This document shows positions 6,061 through 13,350 of a DNA stretch of 31,361 bases, one piece after another. This DNA is from Methanocella sp. (GTDB lineage: Archaea; Halobacteriota; Methanocellia; Methanocellales; Methanocellaceae), in contig NZ_DATJPM010000085.1 in assembly GCF_035506375.1 (NCBI RefSeq), positions 1 to 31,361 of the forward strand, in the 5' to 3' direction. The notes beneath the pieces were generated by a model. The model had not been told where the DNA came from. It saw only the letters and a program-made list of their open reading frames with translations, and did no database searches. The position numbers were made by a program, and so were the translations under genes. Positions within the stretch are counted from its first letter, which is position 1, and each line of letters starts with the position of its first letter.

Positions 6061-7773
6061 TTACTCGTCGTCGAGCGTGGCCAGGTCCCCCAAAGGCTGG
6101 CCCAGCTCCATGGCCTTCAGGACGCGGCGCATGATCTTGCCGCTCCGGGTCTTCGGAAGGTTCTGCTTAAACTCTATCTCCCGGGGGAACGCGTGGGCCG
6201 CGAGGGTCTTCTTGACCGACTCCGAGATCTCGCGCTTGAGCTCCTCCGTGCCATCGTAGCCGGGCTTCAGGGAAATGAAGGCCTTGATGACGTTACCGTA
6301 CAGCGGATCGGGCTTGCCGATAACGCCCGCCTCGGCCACGGCCGGATGCTCCAGCAGCGCGCTCTCCACCTCGAAGGGGCCGACGCGCTCCCCCGACGTC
6401 TTGATGACGTCGTCGATGCGGCCGGTGAACCAGAAGTAGCCGTCCGCATCCATGAAGGCGCTGTCGCCCGTCAGGTACCAGCCCGGGATGCGGAAGTACT
6501 CGTTGTACTTCGCCTCGTTGTTCCAGATGCTCCGCATCATGGAGGGCCAACCGGGCCGGATGGCGATGTTGCCGGGAACGCCAGGGGGCAGCACACGACC
6601 TTTATCATCGATGATCGCCGCCTCGATGCCGGGGAACGGCTTGCCCATGGAGCCTATTCTAAGCGGCAGGCCGTAGAAGTTGGCGATCATATTGCAACCG
6701 GTCTCTGTCATCCAGTAGTTTTCGTGGATGGGCAGGCCGTAGACGCGCATGCCCCAGCGGATGACCTCCGGGTTCAGGGGCTCGCCGACGCTCGTGACAA
6801 AGCGTAAACTGTCCAGGCGGTATTTCTTCACGACCTCGTCGCCGCCCTTCATGAGCATGCGGAGGGCCGTGGGCGCCGTATACCAGACGGTCACCTTGTA
6901 CTTATCGATGACCCAGTACCAGGCCTCGGGCGAGAACCGGCCGGCGTAGACGACCTGCGAGGCGCCGTTAAGCCACGGCCCGAAGATGCCGTAGGACGTG
7001 CCCGTGACCCACCCGGGGTCCGCCGTGCACCAGTAGACGTCGTCATCCCTCAGGTCCTGGACCCACTTTGTGGTAATATAATGCCCGATCATTGCGTTGT
7101 GGACGTGGACGACGCCTTTGGATTTGCCGGTCGTGCCCGACGTGTAGTGCATGATCACGGGGTCTTCCAGGCTGCACCACTCGGGCTCGAAGTCCTCGGA
7201 AGCATAGATCATCTCGGCATCATAGCTCAGGTCGCCCGGCTCCAGCTCATAGTTCCGGGGGATGTTGCAGAGGACGACCGTTTTCACGGACGGAATGTCC
7301 TTTCTTATAGGGTCGATTCCGAGCTTCTTCATCTCGGGCGTAGTGATGACCATGCAGGCCTGGGCATCGTTGATACGGTCCCGGACCGCCTCCGCCCGGA
7401 AGCCGCCGAACAGAGGGGCAAAGATCGCGCCGAGCTTGGCGATCGATACGGCGCTCGCGTATAGCTCAGGGATTCTCGGCAGGTACACGAACACGCGGTC
7501 GCCCTTCCTGACACCGGCTTTCCGGAGAACGTTCGCGAGCTTATCCGTACGTACCTTCAGCTCCTGGAAGGTGTACTTCCGGTCGCTCCCGTCGGCGCCC
7601 TCCCAGTAAAGGGCTACTTTGTTCTTGCGCCAGGTCTTCGCGTGGCGGTCGATGGCCTCATAGCCGATATTGATCTTGCCGGTGGTGTACCAATCGAACT
7701 CTTTCTTAACATCGTCAAAGCAGAAGCCATTGCCGCAGACCTGGTCGTACCTGATGTTGCATTCGCCTACCAT
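6061..7773 (-). CDS. acsA: Acetyl-CoA synthetase, AMP-forming, short AcsA type
   Basis: This 570-residue cytosolic enzyme activates acetate (or another short acyl acid) with ATP and CoA through an acyl-adenylate. The adenylation signatures are all present: HYTSGTTGKSKGVVH, WCTADPGWVTGTSYGIF, ENYWMTETG, YLTGDSAFMDADGYFWFTGR and, near the end, PKTRSGKIMRR with catalytic Lys546. Length and sequence agree with the short form known as AcsA in Bacillus rather than the 650-residue Acs. In methanogens it feeds acetate into acetyl-CoA. The first in-frame ATG is at 7773, but it has no ribosome site; a strong AGGAGG lies 7 nt before an in-frame ATC at 7869, and the 32 codons between are open and look coding (start KHGKNWHARTENGIEIVE near 7825). 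The protein may therefore be about 602 residues. A dyad at 7904-7919 may control it. Confidence 0.92.
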   Translation of the reverse strand: MVGECNIRYDQVCGNGFCFDDVKKEFDWYTTGKINIGYEAIDRHAKTWRKNKVALYWEGADGSDRKYTFQELKVRTDKLANVLRKAGVRKGDRVFVYLPRIPELYASAVSIAKLGAIFAPLFGGFRAEAVRDRINDAQACMVITTPEMKKLGIDPIRKDIPSVKTVVLCNIPRNYELEPGDLSYDAEMIYASEDFEPEWCSLEDPVIMHYTSGTTGKSKGVVHVHNAMIGHYITTKWVQDLRDDDVYWCTADPGWVTGTSYGIFGPWLNGASQVVYAGRFSPEAWYWVIDKYKVTVWYTAPTALRMLMKGGDEVVKKYRLDSLRFVTSVGEPLNPEVIRWGMRVYGLPIHENYWMTETGCNMIANFYGLPLRIGSMGKPFPGIEAAIIDDKGRVLPPGVPGNIAIRPGWPSMMRSIWNNEAKYNEYFRIPGWYLTGDSAFMDADGYFWFTGRIDDVIKTSGERVGPFEVESALLEHPAVAEAGVIGKPDPLYGNVIKAFISLKPGYDGTEELKREISESVKKTLAAHAFPREIEFKQNLPKTRSGKIMRRVLKAMELGQPLGDLATLDDE

Positions 7774-7903
7774 CTCGACGATCTCTATGCCGTTTTCTGT
7801 CCTTGCATGCCAGTTCTTTCCATGCTTATCGCCTGGTATACTTTTGTCGTGGTTTAGCGCTGTGTCGATGGCTGACCCTCCTGAGCCAGTTTACAATTAT
7901 TAA

Positions 7904-7919
7904 TTATCAATCGTGATAA
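7904..7919. promoter_or_regulatory. Inverted repeat in the promoter region of acsA
   Basis: TTATCA and TGATAA flank an ATCG spacer in AT-rich DNA about 35 bp upstream of the acsA ribosome site and 128 bp upstream of the divergent gene at 8047. The position suits an operator or the TATA region of acsA. It is short, so chance is possible. Confidence 0.35.
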
Positions 7920-8046
7920 ATAAAGATTGCGATTGTTAATGATTGCATATTACTAATTTACTCGGCCCTGCATAAAAGTTATAATAAAATGATGGAAGAA
8001 TTAAAATATTTAACGGATTAAGTATAGATGCTGATAGAGGAATATT

Positions 8047-8400
8047 ATGGAACAGGTCGCCGAAACGGTAGTCATGCAAAAACCTTCATCGATGGCCACG
8101 TTGCAGAACTTCGCGGCGCTCGGCCTCGCGCTGCTCATCGACTTTTCCGACGTCATCCCGGGCGAGCTCTTGTTTCTCATTGGCCTTGAGCCCATATGGG
8201 TACCCTACGATGCGGCCGTTACGGTCGTCGAGGCCGCCTACCTGTCGTACCTCGGCGTGCCGGCCGTCAAGTGGCTGGCCATGAGCGGCACCGACCTCTT
8301 GCCGATAATCGATGTTATCCCATGGTGCACGCTGGCAGTGCTCGATAAGCGGTTCAACGTGAAGGTCCCCGTGGTCACGAGGCTTTTTAATTACCGGTAG
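8047..8400 (+). CDS. Small membrane protein, unknown
   Basis: The product is 117 residues. The ATG at 8047 is preceded by GAGG with a 6-nt gap. Residues about 16-48 and 50-100 hold two or three hydrophobic stretches (NFAALGLALLIDFSDVIPG, AAVTVVEAAYLSYLGVPAV and DLLPIIDVIPWCTLAVLD) broken by acidic and proline residues, and the C-terminus is basic. It is likely a small cytoplasmic-membrane protein; the DLLPIIDVIPWCTLAVLDKR end resembles that of small archaeal membrane proteins of unknown role. No catalytic motif is seen. It diverges from acsA and is followed at 55 bp by the flavodoxin gene. Confidence 0.7.
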   Translation: MEQVAETVVMQKPSSMATLQNFAALGLALLIDFSDVIPGELLFLIGLEPIWVPYDAAVTVVEAAYLSYLGVPAVKWLAMSGTDLLPIIDVIPWCTLAVLDKRFNVKVPVVTRLFNYR

Positions 8401-8454
8401 GCGCCGCATTAATTTCTAGCTACGATTATCGTTCCGGCCCCGATATTCACAATT

Positions 8455-8970
8455 ATGGCCGATCGACCGAATATTTTGATCATCTTCACATCATGGAGCG
8501 GTAACACCGAGGCGCTCGCGGAAGCCATTGCCGGGGGCGCGAGGGGCGCGGGTAACGGAAACGTGGACGTAACAGTAAAGCGGGCAGGCGATACCGGCCG
8601 CGGGGACATCGAGAAGGCGTCTGCCCTGGCATTCGGCTCGCCGACCTACTATAGCTATATGAGCGGCGAGATGAAGACGCTGTTCGATAAAGCCCTGCCC
8701 TTCAGGGACGCGTTTTATAAAAAGCCGGCCATCGCCTTCGCAACGGGCAACGGCGGGCAGCAGAAATGTATCGAGAGCATCGAGAGGATCCTGGAGTTTT
8801 TCGAGGTCACCTTCGTACAAAGATCGGACATACTCTCCGCCGGGCTGGCCGTCCAGGGAAAGCCCGACGAGGGCGCGCTCCGGCAGGCGAAGGCCATCGG
8901 CCGAAAGCTGGGAGACGCCGGCATCGCATACGCCTGCAGCCTGGGAAGGAAAAATATCATCACAGGCTGA
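8455..8970 (+). CDS. Flavodoxin-like FMN protein
   Basis: This 171-residue protein has the flavodoxin fold. The phosphate loop of FMN is TSWSGNTEAL at 12-21; FGSPTYYSYMSGEMKTLFDKA is the second flavin contact region and AFATGNGGQQ the third. The second and third segments are closer to the WrbA/NAD(P)H:quinone or general flavodoxin_2 type than to short-chain electron-carrier flavodoxins. It is a cytosolic electron carrier or flavin reductase; its partner is unknown. No ribosome site precedes the ATG at 8455, so a leaderless transcript is possible. A short stub of a second flavodoxin lies at 10155. Confidence 0.85.
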   Translation: MADRPNILIIFTSWSGNTEALAEAIAGGARGAGNGNVDVTVKRAGDTGRGDIEKASALAFGSPTYYSYMSGEMKTLFDKALPFRDAFYKKPAIAFATGNGGQQKCIESIERILEFFEVTFVQRSDILSAGLAVQGKPDEGALRQAKAIGRKLGDAGIAYACSLGRKNIITG

Positions 8971-8992
8971 CAGCACGCCTTTTTTTCGTCTT
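8968..8992 (+). terminator. Poly-T termination signal after the flavodoxin gene
   Basis: The stop codon is followed by CAGCACGCC and a run of seven Ts, the usual archaeal intrinsic signal. No strong stem accompanies it. Confidence 0.45.
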
Positions 8993-9011
8993 AAAAATAG
9001 ATTTAAGTAAT

Positions 9012-9050
9012 TTCAATGGCTTATATATTATGGATAATATACCCATTGAA
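9012..9050. promoter_or_regulatory. Nested palindrome covering the TATA box of the lipoprotein gene
   Basis: Outer arms TTCAATGG (9012-9019) and CCATTGAA (9043-9050) enclose inner arms TATATTAT and ATAATATA separated by GG (9024-9041). The inner palindrome contains the likely TATA box, 60-80 bp upstream of the ATG at 9103. A repressor dimer bound here would block TBP, so this is a good operator candidate. Confidence 0.55.
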
Positions 9051-9102
9051 TTTTGAACCATGGGACACGCCATAAAGCGCTTGATAAAACAGGAGGGACA
9101 TA

Positions 9103-9795
9103 ATGAAATACCGATATACCGCAATATTTATAATACTGATCGCGCTGGCGGCTGCCGGGTGCACGTCGACGACCCAGACGAGCCCCGCCGCGTCCACCCA
9201 GCCGGCAGCGTCAGGCACTCCGACCACCGCTTCCAATGCAGCGAGCGGAAGCACACTTTCATCGATGATCGACTTCAGCAAGGTGAACTGGTATGAATAC
9301 AGGATGACATCGGATACGGGAGGAACATCGACAACATCGGATCTCCGGTGGGATTACAATATCGACTACAATGGCCATAAGGCGAACAAGGCCACCATGA
9401 ATATGAATATGGGTACGAGCGACAGCGCGACGACCGAGGTCATCACATCCTATACGGATGTGGCATCGGGCGCAACGCTGGGAGGCCATATAAAGATGAT
9501 GACCGGCAGCCAGGTGGTTTTAGACCAGGACATACAGCCCGGCGCTTCGGCAACGACCACGCCCGGCGCGAGCACGGAAAACCCGCTGACGACATACCAG
9601 GGCACTTCAGTCACTAAGATCGGGACAGAATCTGTCACGGTCCCCGCCGGGACGTATACTGCCACGAAATATACGTGGACGAGCGGCAGCAATACAGGAA
9701 ACGTGTGGGTGGCCCCCAACGTGCCCATACCAGTTAAGATGTCGTACAGCGCCGCGAGCTCCACGACTGACATGGAACTGGTCGGATGGGGCTAA
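9103..9795 (+). CDS. Secreted lipoprotein, unknown function
   Basis: The 230-residue product starts with a lipoprotein signal: basic MKYRY, hydrophobic AIFIILIALA and the lipobox AAAGC, so Cys20 is the likely lipid anchor. A Thr/Ser/Ala/Pro-rich linker (residues 21-50) follows, then a beta-rich domain of about 180 residues with repeating TGGTSTTS, YNGHKANKATMNM, SVTVPAGTYTATKYTWTSG and NVWVAPNVPIPVKM segments. The VPAGTYTATKY and VWVAPNVPIPVK pattern resembles outer-surface proteins of the DUF3108 or LolA-like kind, where a precursor protein holds a hydrophobic ligand, but this is only an impression. The ATG has an excellent AGGAGG 6 bp upstream. It is probably anchored at the outer face of the membrane and controlled from the palindrome at 9012-9050. 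Confidence 0.8.
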   Translation: MKYRYTAIFIILIALAAAGCTSTTQTSPAASTQPAASGTPTTASNAASGSTLSSMIDFSKVNWYEYRMTSDTGGTSTTSDLRWDYNIDYNGHKANKATMNMNMGTSDSATTEVITSYTDVASGATLGGHIKMMTGSQVVLDQDIQPGASATTTPGASTENPLTTYQGTSVTKIGTESVTVPAGTYTATKYTWTSGSNTGNVWVAPNVPIPVKMSYSAASSTTDMELVGWG

Positions 9796-9813
9796 GCGCT
9801 CCATCTCCTCTTC

Positions 9814-10059
9814 TTATTTTTTCGGCTTTCTTTGTCCCTTGACGACTCTATCGGCGGGCGGCACGTACTTCGGCCGGTCTTTAAAAAGGATGTACGTGTA
9901 CGCGACGAAGAGCAATATCTGGAAGCCCAGGAAGGGCCATGCGTAGGATGATCTCGAGATCCCGAAGCGGTTGTCGGCAATGAGCAGTACCACCAGGACC
10001 ACCGGCAGCCAGAGCAGCTTTACCCAGCGCATCATACGGTCGTTCATTTTTCTTTTCAT
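9814..10059 (-). CDS. Small two-helix membrane protein, unknown
   Basis: The 81-residue product has a basic N-terminus (MKRKMNDRMMRWVK), a membrane helix at about 15-29 (LLWLPVVLVVLLIAD), a second at about 41-59 (PFLGFQILLFVAYTYILF) and a basic tail ending GQRKPKK. It converges with the lipoprotein gene, their stops being 18 bp apart. No family is recognised. Charge distribution suggests both termini in the cytoplasm. Starting at the second Met (residue 5) is also possible. Confidence 0.65.
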   Translation of the reverse strand: MKRKMNDRMMRWVKLLWLPVVLVVLLIADNRFGISRSSYAWPFLGFQILLFVAYTYILFKDRPKYVPPADRVVKGQRKPKK

Positions 10060-10154
10060 CGCCTAGCTCTAAATGGGTGCAACTATAAAAGTCTAACCCG
10101 CGCGGCCATAAAACGCCTATAAGCTGGCCGATGGATTGATTTGTCAGTGAAATT

Positions 10155-10232
10155 ATGAAGACGCTCATCGCCTGCTATTCATTTGCGGGAAACACGCTCA
10201 AAGTCGCCGAGAGGGCTCGCCGACACTTTTAA
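10155..10232 (+). pseudogene. Flavodoxin N-terminal stub
   Basis: An ATG at 10155 opens 25 codons: MKTLIACYSFAGNTLKVAE, then RARRHF and a stop. YSFAGNT is the FMN phosphate loop of flavodoxins and is in its usual place, ten residues from the start. The reading frame then runs into the TTTTAAATA box of the guaA promoter, where the stop lies. The rest of the flavodoxin (about 130 residues) is absent. A deletion that brought the guaA promoter next to the stub is the simplest explanation. Confidence 0.6.
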
Positions 10233-10238
10233 ATAGTG
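10223..10238 (+). promoter_or_regulatory. TATA-like box of the guaA gene
   Basis: ACACTTTTAAATAGTG lies about 45 bp upstream of the GTG start at 10278 and fits the archaeal TATA consensus (TTTAWATA). The flavodoxin stub ends within it. Confidence 0.5.
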
Positions 10239-10277
10239 AATGCCCCAAATTGACGAGCACACGGAGCATGATCCAGA

Positions 10278-11192
10278 GTGGACGTTGATTCTTTTATTAA
10301 GGACGCAGTCGCCGATATCAAGGTTAGTGTCAGGGACGGCAAAGCCATCATCGCGCTGTCGGGCGGGGTGGATAGCAGCGTTTGTGCCATACTGGCCTAC
10401 CGCGCTCTGGGCGAGCGCCTGATACCCGTATACGTCGATACGGGGCTCATGCGAAAGGGCGAGACCGACCGCATACGCGAAGTATTTAAGTTCATGGACC
10501 CGAAGATCGTCGACGCCAGCGGCCAGTTCTTCGCGGCGCTCAAGGGCGTTACGGACCCCGAAAAGAAGCGCAAGGCCGTCGGCGAGACGTTCATCCGCGT
10601 CTTCGAGCAAGTGGCACAGGACATTAAGGCCGATTACCTGCTCCAGGGCACGATCTACCCGGACCGCATCGAGTCTGAAGGGGGAATTAAATCCCACCAC
10701 AACGTGGGCGGAATGCCCTCGCATATCGCGTTCAAAGGCGTCGTGGAGCCGATCGCTGACTTATATAAGGACGAGGTCCGCGAGGTCGCCCGGGCATTAA
10801 AATTACCGGAGGAGATATCGGAGCGCATGCCCTTCCCCGGCCCCGGCCTGTCCGTGCGGGTCATCGGAGAGGTGACGCCCGAAAAGATCGCCGTCGCCCG
10901 CGAGGCCAACGCCATCGTGGAAGAGGAACTCGTCCACCAGTACCACCCATGGCAGTGCCTGGCCGCATTGCTGGAGAAGGGCACCGGCGTCAAGGGCGAT
11001 AACCGCTGCCACGGCTGGATCATCGCCGTTAGAGCGGTCGAATCCCGGGACGCCATGACGGCAAACCACATGGAACTTCCCTGGAAGACGCTCAACAGGA
11101 TTTCTTCCCGGATTACTTCCGAGATACCCTCGGTGGCCCGGGTCGTCTACGATATTACGCCGAAGCCGCCGGCGACCATCGAGTTTGAGTAG
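10278..11192 (+). CDS. guaAb: GMP synthase, ATP-pyrophosphatase subunit (subunit B)
   Basis: This 304-residue cytosolic enzyme converts XMP to GMP, adenylating XMP and using ammonia from a separate glutaminase subunit, as in archaea where the two domains are separate genes. The PP-loop ALSGGVDSS is at 26-34, the XMP-binding region includes HHNVGGMP and PFPGPGLSVRVIGEVTPEK, and the conserved end is VVYDITPKPPATIEFE. The protein lacks the glutamine amidotransferase domain, so a guaAa gene must exist elsewhere. The start is the GTG at 10278; an out-of-frame ATG lies 10 bp before it. A GGAG is 11 nt upstream. Confidence 0.95.
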   Translation: MDVDSFIKDAVADIKVSVRDGKAIIALSGGVDSSVCAILAYRALGERLIPVYVDTGLMRKGETDRIREVFKFMDPKIVDASGQFFAALKGVTDPEKKRKAVGETFIRVFEQVAQDIKADYLLQGTIYPDRIESEGGIKSHHNVGGMPSHIAFKGVVEPIADLYKDEVREVARALKLPEEISERMPFPGPGLSVRVIGEVTPEKIAVAREANAIVEEELVHQYHPWQCLAALLEKGTGVKGDNRCHGWIIAVRAVESRDAMTANHMELPWKTLNRISSRITSEIPSVARVVYDITPKPPATIEFE

Positions 11193-11222
11193 GCTGCCCC
11201 CCAGGCGGCCTTTATTTTCCGT
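11192..11222 (+). terminator. Terminator after guaAb
   Basis: GGCTGCC and GGCGGCC form a 7-bp stem with one G-T pair and a CCCCA loop, starting at the stop codon; TTTATTTTCC follows and T-rich DNA continues to 11232. Confidence 0.6.
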
Positions 11223-11276
11223 TATTTTTTTAACCCTTAAGGATGTAAAACGGTCTATCCATATTGAGTGAGAAGA

Positions 11277-12467
11277 ATGGCACAAGCAAAGTCAAAGGTC
11301 AGGCTCTCCGAGGAGGAGGCAATCGCGAAGGACGCTAGGTACGTCGTCCAGTCGTACGGGCGCCAGCCAGTGGTCCTCACAAAAGGCAAGGGCGCGCTCG
11401 TATGGGACGTGAACGGCCGCGAGTACATCGACTGCGTGGCCGGAATCGCCGTCAACAACCTGGGCCACTGCCACCCGAAAGTTGTCTCGGCCATCCAGGA
11501 GCAGGCGGCGAAGCTCATGCACACCTCGAACCTCTACTATACGGACATCCAGCCGGAGCTGGCTGAAAAGCTCGCGCAGATCACGGGGATGGACCGCATC
11601 TTCTTCGCCAACTCGGGCACCGAATCCGTCGAGGCGGCCATGAAGCTCGCCCGGAAGAGGACCGGGAGGAAAGGGTTTATCGCCGCCGAGCACTGCTTCC
11701 ATGGCCGGACCATGGGAGCGCTGAGCATCACCCATAAATCGAAGTACAGGGAGCCCTTCGAGCCCCTGGTGCCGGGCGCTAAGTTCGTGCCGTACGGGGA
11801 CGCTGATGCCATTCGCCGCGCCCTGAGCAGGGACGTGGCCGCCGTCGTGCTCGAGCCGGTCCAGGGCGAGGGCGGCGTGCAGATACCGCCGAAGGATTAT
11901 CTCGCAGAGGTCCGGGAGATCTGCGACAAGGCCGGGACGCTGCTGATCTTCGACGAGGTGCAGACGGGCATGGGCCGCACCGGAAAGTGGTTCGCGAAGG
12001 AACACTCCGGCGTGGAGCCCGATATCATGTGCGTCGCCAAGGGCATCGCGGGCGGATTCCCCATGGGCATCATGGCCGCCCAGGAGGGCATCGCCAGCGC
12101 CTTCAGGAAGGGCGACCACGCCTCGACGTTCGGCGGCAACGCGCTCGGGTGTGCGGCAGCGCTGGCGGCGATCCGCGCCATCGAGGAGGAGCACCTCCTG
12201 GAGCGCTCCCGGGACATGGGCGACTACCTCAAGAAGGAGCTGTCAATCCACTGCAAGCAGGACTTCGTGGACCACGTCCGCGGCGTGGGCATGATGGTCG
12301 GCGTCCAGATGAACAAGGAGGGCAACGCCCTCGTCGACAAGGCTCGCGAGAAGGGCGTGCTCATCAACGTCGCCTCCGATACCGTCATACGATTCGTCCC
12401 GCCCTTCGTCATCACGAAGGAAGAGATCGACCGCGTCGTGGACGTCGTCAGCGACCTGACGCCATAA
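11277..12467 (+). CDS. argD: Acetylornithine aminotransferase (class III, PLP-dependent)
   Basis: This 396-residue cytosolic enzyme uses glutamate to aminate N-acetylglutamate semialdehyde in arginine synthesis; in some archaea the same enzyme may also serve lysine or related pathways. Key motifs are ANSGTESVEAAMKLAR (111-126), HCFHGRTMGALS, VLEPVQGEGGV, IFDEVQTGMGRTG with Asp226 at the pyridine nitrogen, and Lys255 in VAKGIAGGFPMG, the Schiff-base lysine. STFGGNALGCAAA is the phosphate-binding segment. An in-frame GTG lies three codons upstream at 11268; the ATG at 11277 has a GAGTGAG-like ribosome site and is preferred. 4-aminobutyrate or ornithine aminotransferase are the nearest alternatives but the length and sequence favour ArgD. 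Confidence 0.9.
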   Translation: MAQAKSKVRLSEEEAIAKDARYVVQSYGRQPVVLTKGKGALVWDVNGREYIDCVAGIAVNNLGHCHPKVVSAIQEQAAKLMHTSNLYYTDIQPELAEKLAQITGMDRIFFANSGTESVEAAMKLARKRTGRKGFIAAEHCFHGRTMGALSITHKSKYREPFEPLVPGAKFVPYGDADAIRRALSRDVAAVVLEPVQGEGGVQIPPKDYLAEVREICDKAGTLLIFDEVQTGMGRTGKWFAKEHSGVEPDIMCVAKGIAGGFPMGIMAAQEGIASAFRKGDHASTFGGNALGCAAALAAIRAIEEEHLLERSRDMGDYLKKELSIHCKQDFVDHVRGVGMMVGVQMNKEGNALVDKAREKGVLINVASDTVIRFVPPFVITKEEIDRVVDVVSDLTP

Positions 12468-12470
12468 GCT

Positions 12471-12498
12471 GCCGGCAATTGCCGGCGACCTTATTTTT
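12471..12498 (+). terminator. Terminator after argD
   Basis: The perfect palindrome GCCGGCAATTGCCGGC (12471-12486) follows the argD stop and is trailed by TTATTTTT. Confidence 0.65.
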
Positions 12499-12566
12499 AG
12501 ACACTTCAACATTGTTAAGCCAAAATGTTTTTACATATTGTGTCATATTCTTTTTGGAAAGTCACA

Positions 12567-12579
12567 GGCAAATTTTGCC
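12567..12579. promoter_or_regulatory. Palindrome upstream of sufC
   Basis: GGCAAATTTTGCC is a 6-bp dyad around one base, about 22 bp before the sufC start. It may be an operator for an iron-sulfur or iron-responsive regulator. It is short and could be chance. Confidence 0.3.
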
Positions 12580-12600
12580 ATATTTACGGTCGAGGCTTTT

Positions 12601-13350
12601 ATGCTTAATATTGAAAATCTAACGGTAGAAGTCGATGGCAAGCGCATCCTGAGCGACGTGAACCTCTTCATCGGGGAGGGCGAGACGCACGCGCTGTTCG
12701 GCCCGAACGGGTCGGGCAAGACCTCGCTGTTGTTCACGATGGCGGGAGTGCCGAAGTATAAGGTAAAGTCAGGTAAGATCACCTTCAAGGGCAAGGACAT
12801 TACCGATGCGCCGATGGACGAGCGCGCCAAGCTGGGCATCGGCATCATGTTCCAGCACCCGCCCGTCCTGAGAGGCGTCAAGCTCAACGACATGGTAAAG
12901 GTCAGCATGGAAAGGCTGAATAATAAGAAGGTCAGCGACGACGAGGTAAATGCGCTTGCGAAAAAGCTCAACCTCGAGAACTTTTTATCCAGGGACGTCA
13001 ACCTGGGCTTCTCGGGCGGCGAGATCAAGCGCTCCGAGCTTTTACAGCTTCTGGCCCAGAGCCCGGACCTGGTCTTACTGGACGAGCCGGACAGCGGCGT
13101 CGACCTGGTCAACATAGGCCTGGTGGGCAGCACCATCAACGAGCTCCTGCAGAAGGACAAGAAGACCCTTCACAGGACCAAATCGGGCCTCATAATCACG
13201 CACTTCGGCAACATCCTGGACTACGTGAAGGCGGACAAGGCCTACGTGATGATGAAGGGCACGGTGCTCTGCCAGGGCAACCCGACGGAGCTCCTCGAAG
13301 ACATCAGACACCGCGGATACGGAGAGTGCCTCGCATGCTTGAACAAGTGA
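12601..13350 (+). CDS. sufC: SufC, ATPase of the SUF iron-sulfur assembly system
   Basis: This 249-residue ABC-type ATPase works in the cytosol with SufB to build iron-sulfur clusters. The Walker A motif is GPNGSGKT at 34-41, the signature is LGFSGGEIKRSELLQ, Walker B is LVLLDEPDSGVD and the switch histidine is in IITHFGNIL. The ATG at 12601 has a GAGG 5 nt upstream; an upstream in-frame ATG at 12538 would add 21 residues that do not belong to the family. The stop lies 16 bases inside the sufB gene, so the two are translationally coupled. Archaeal SUF systems often consist of just SufB and SufC. Confidence 0.95.
   Translation: MLNIENLTVEVDGKRILSDVNLFIGEGETHALFGPNGSGKTSLLFTMAGVPKYKVKSGKITFKGKDITDAPMDERAKLGIGIMFQHPPVLRGVKLNDMVKVSMERLNNKKVSDDEVNALAKKLNLENFLSRDVNLGFSGGEIKRSELLQLLAQSPDLVLLDEPDSGVDLVNIGLVGSTINELLQKDKKTLHRTKSGLIITHFGNILDYVKADKAYVMMKGTVLCQGNPTELLEDIRHRGYGECLACLNK

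Noticed and set aside
5959..6807. 282-codon plus-strand frame opposite acsA
   Set aside because: Antisense to a certain gene; its composition (Ala/Arg/Leu/Asp-rich) is what GC-rich third positions produce on the opposite strand.
11292..12194. 300-codon minus-strand frame opposite argD
   Set aside because: Same reason: a shadow of argD, with no family features.
12538..12600. Extended sufC start at 12538
   Set aside because: The additional 21 residues do not resemble SufC and the ATG at 12601 has a ribosome site.
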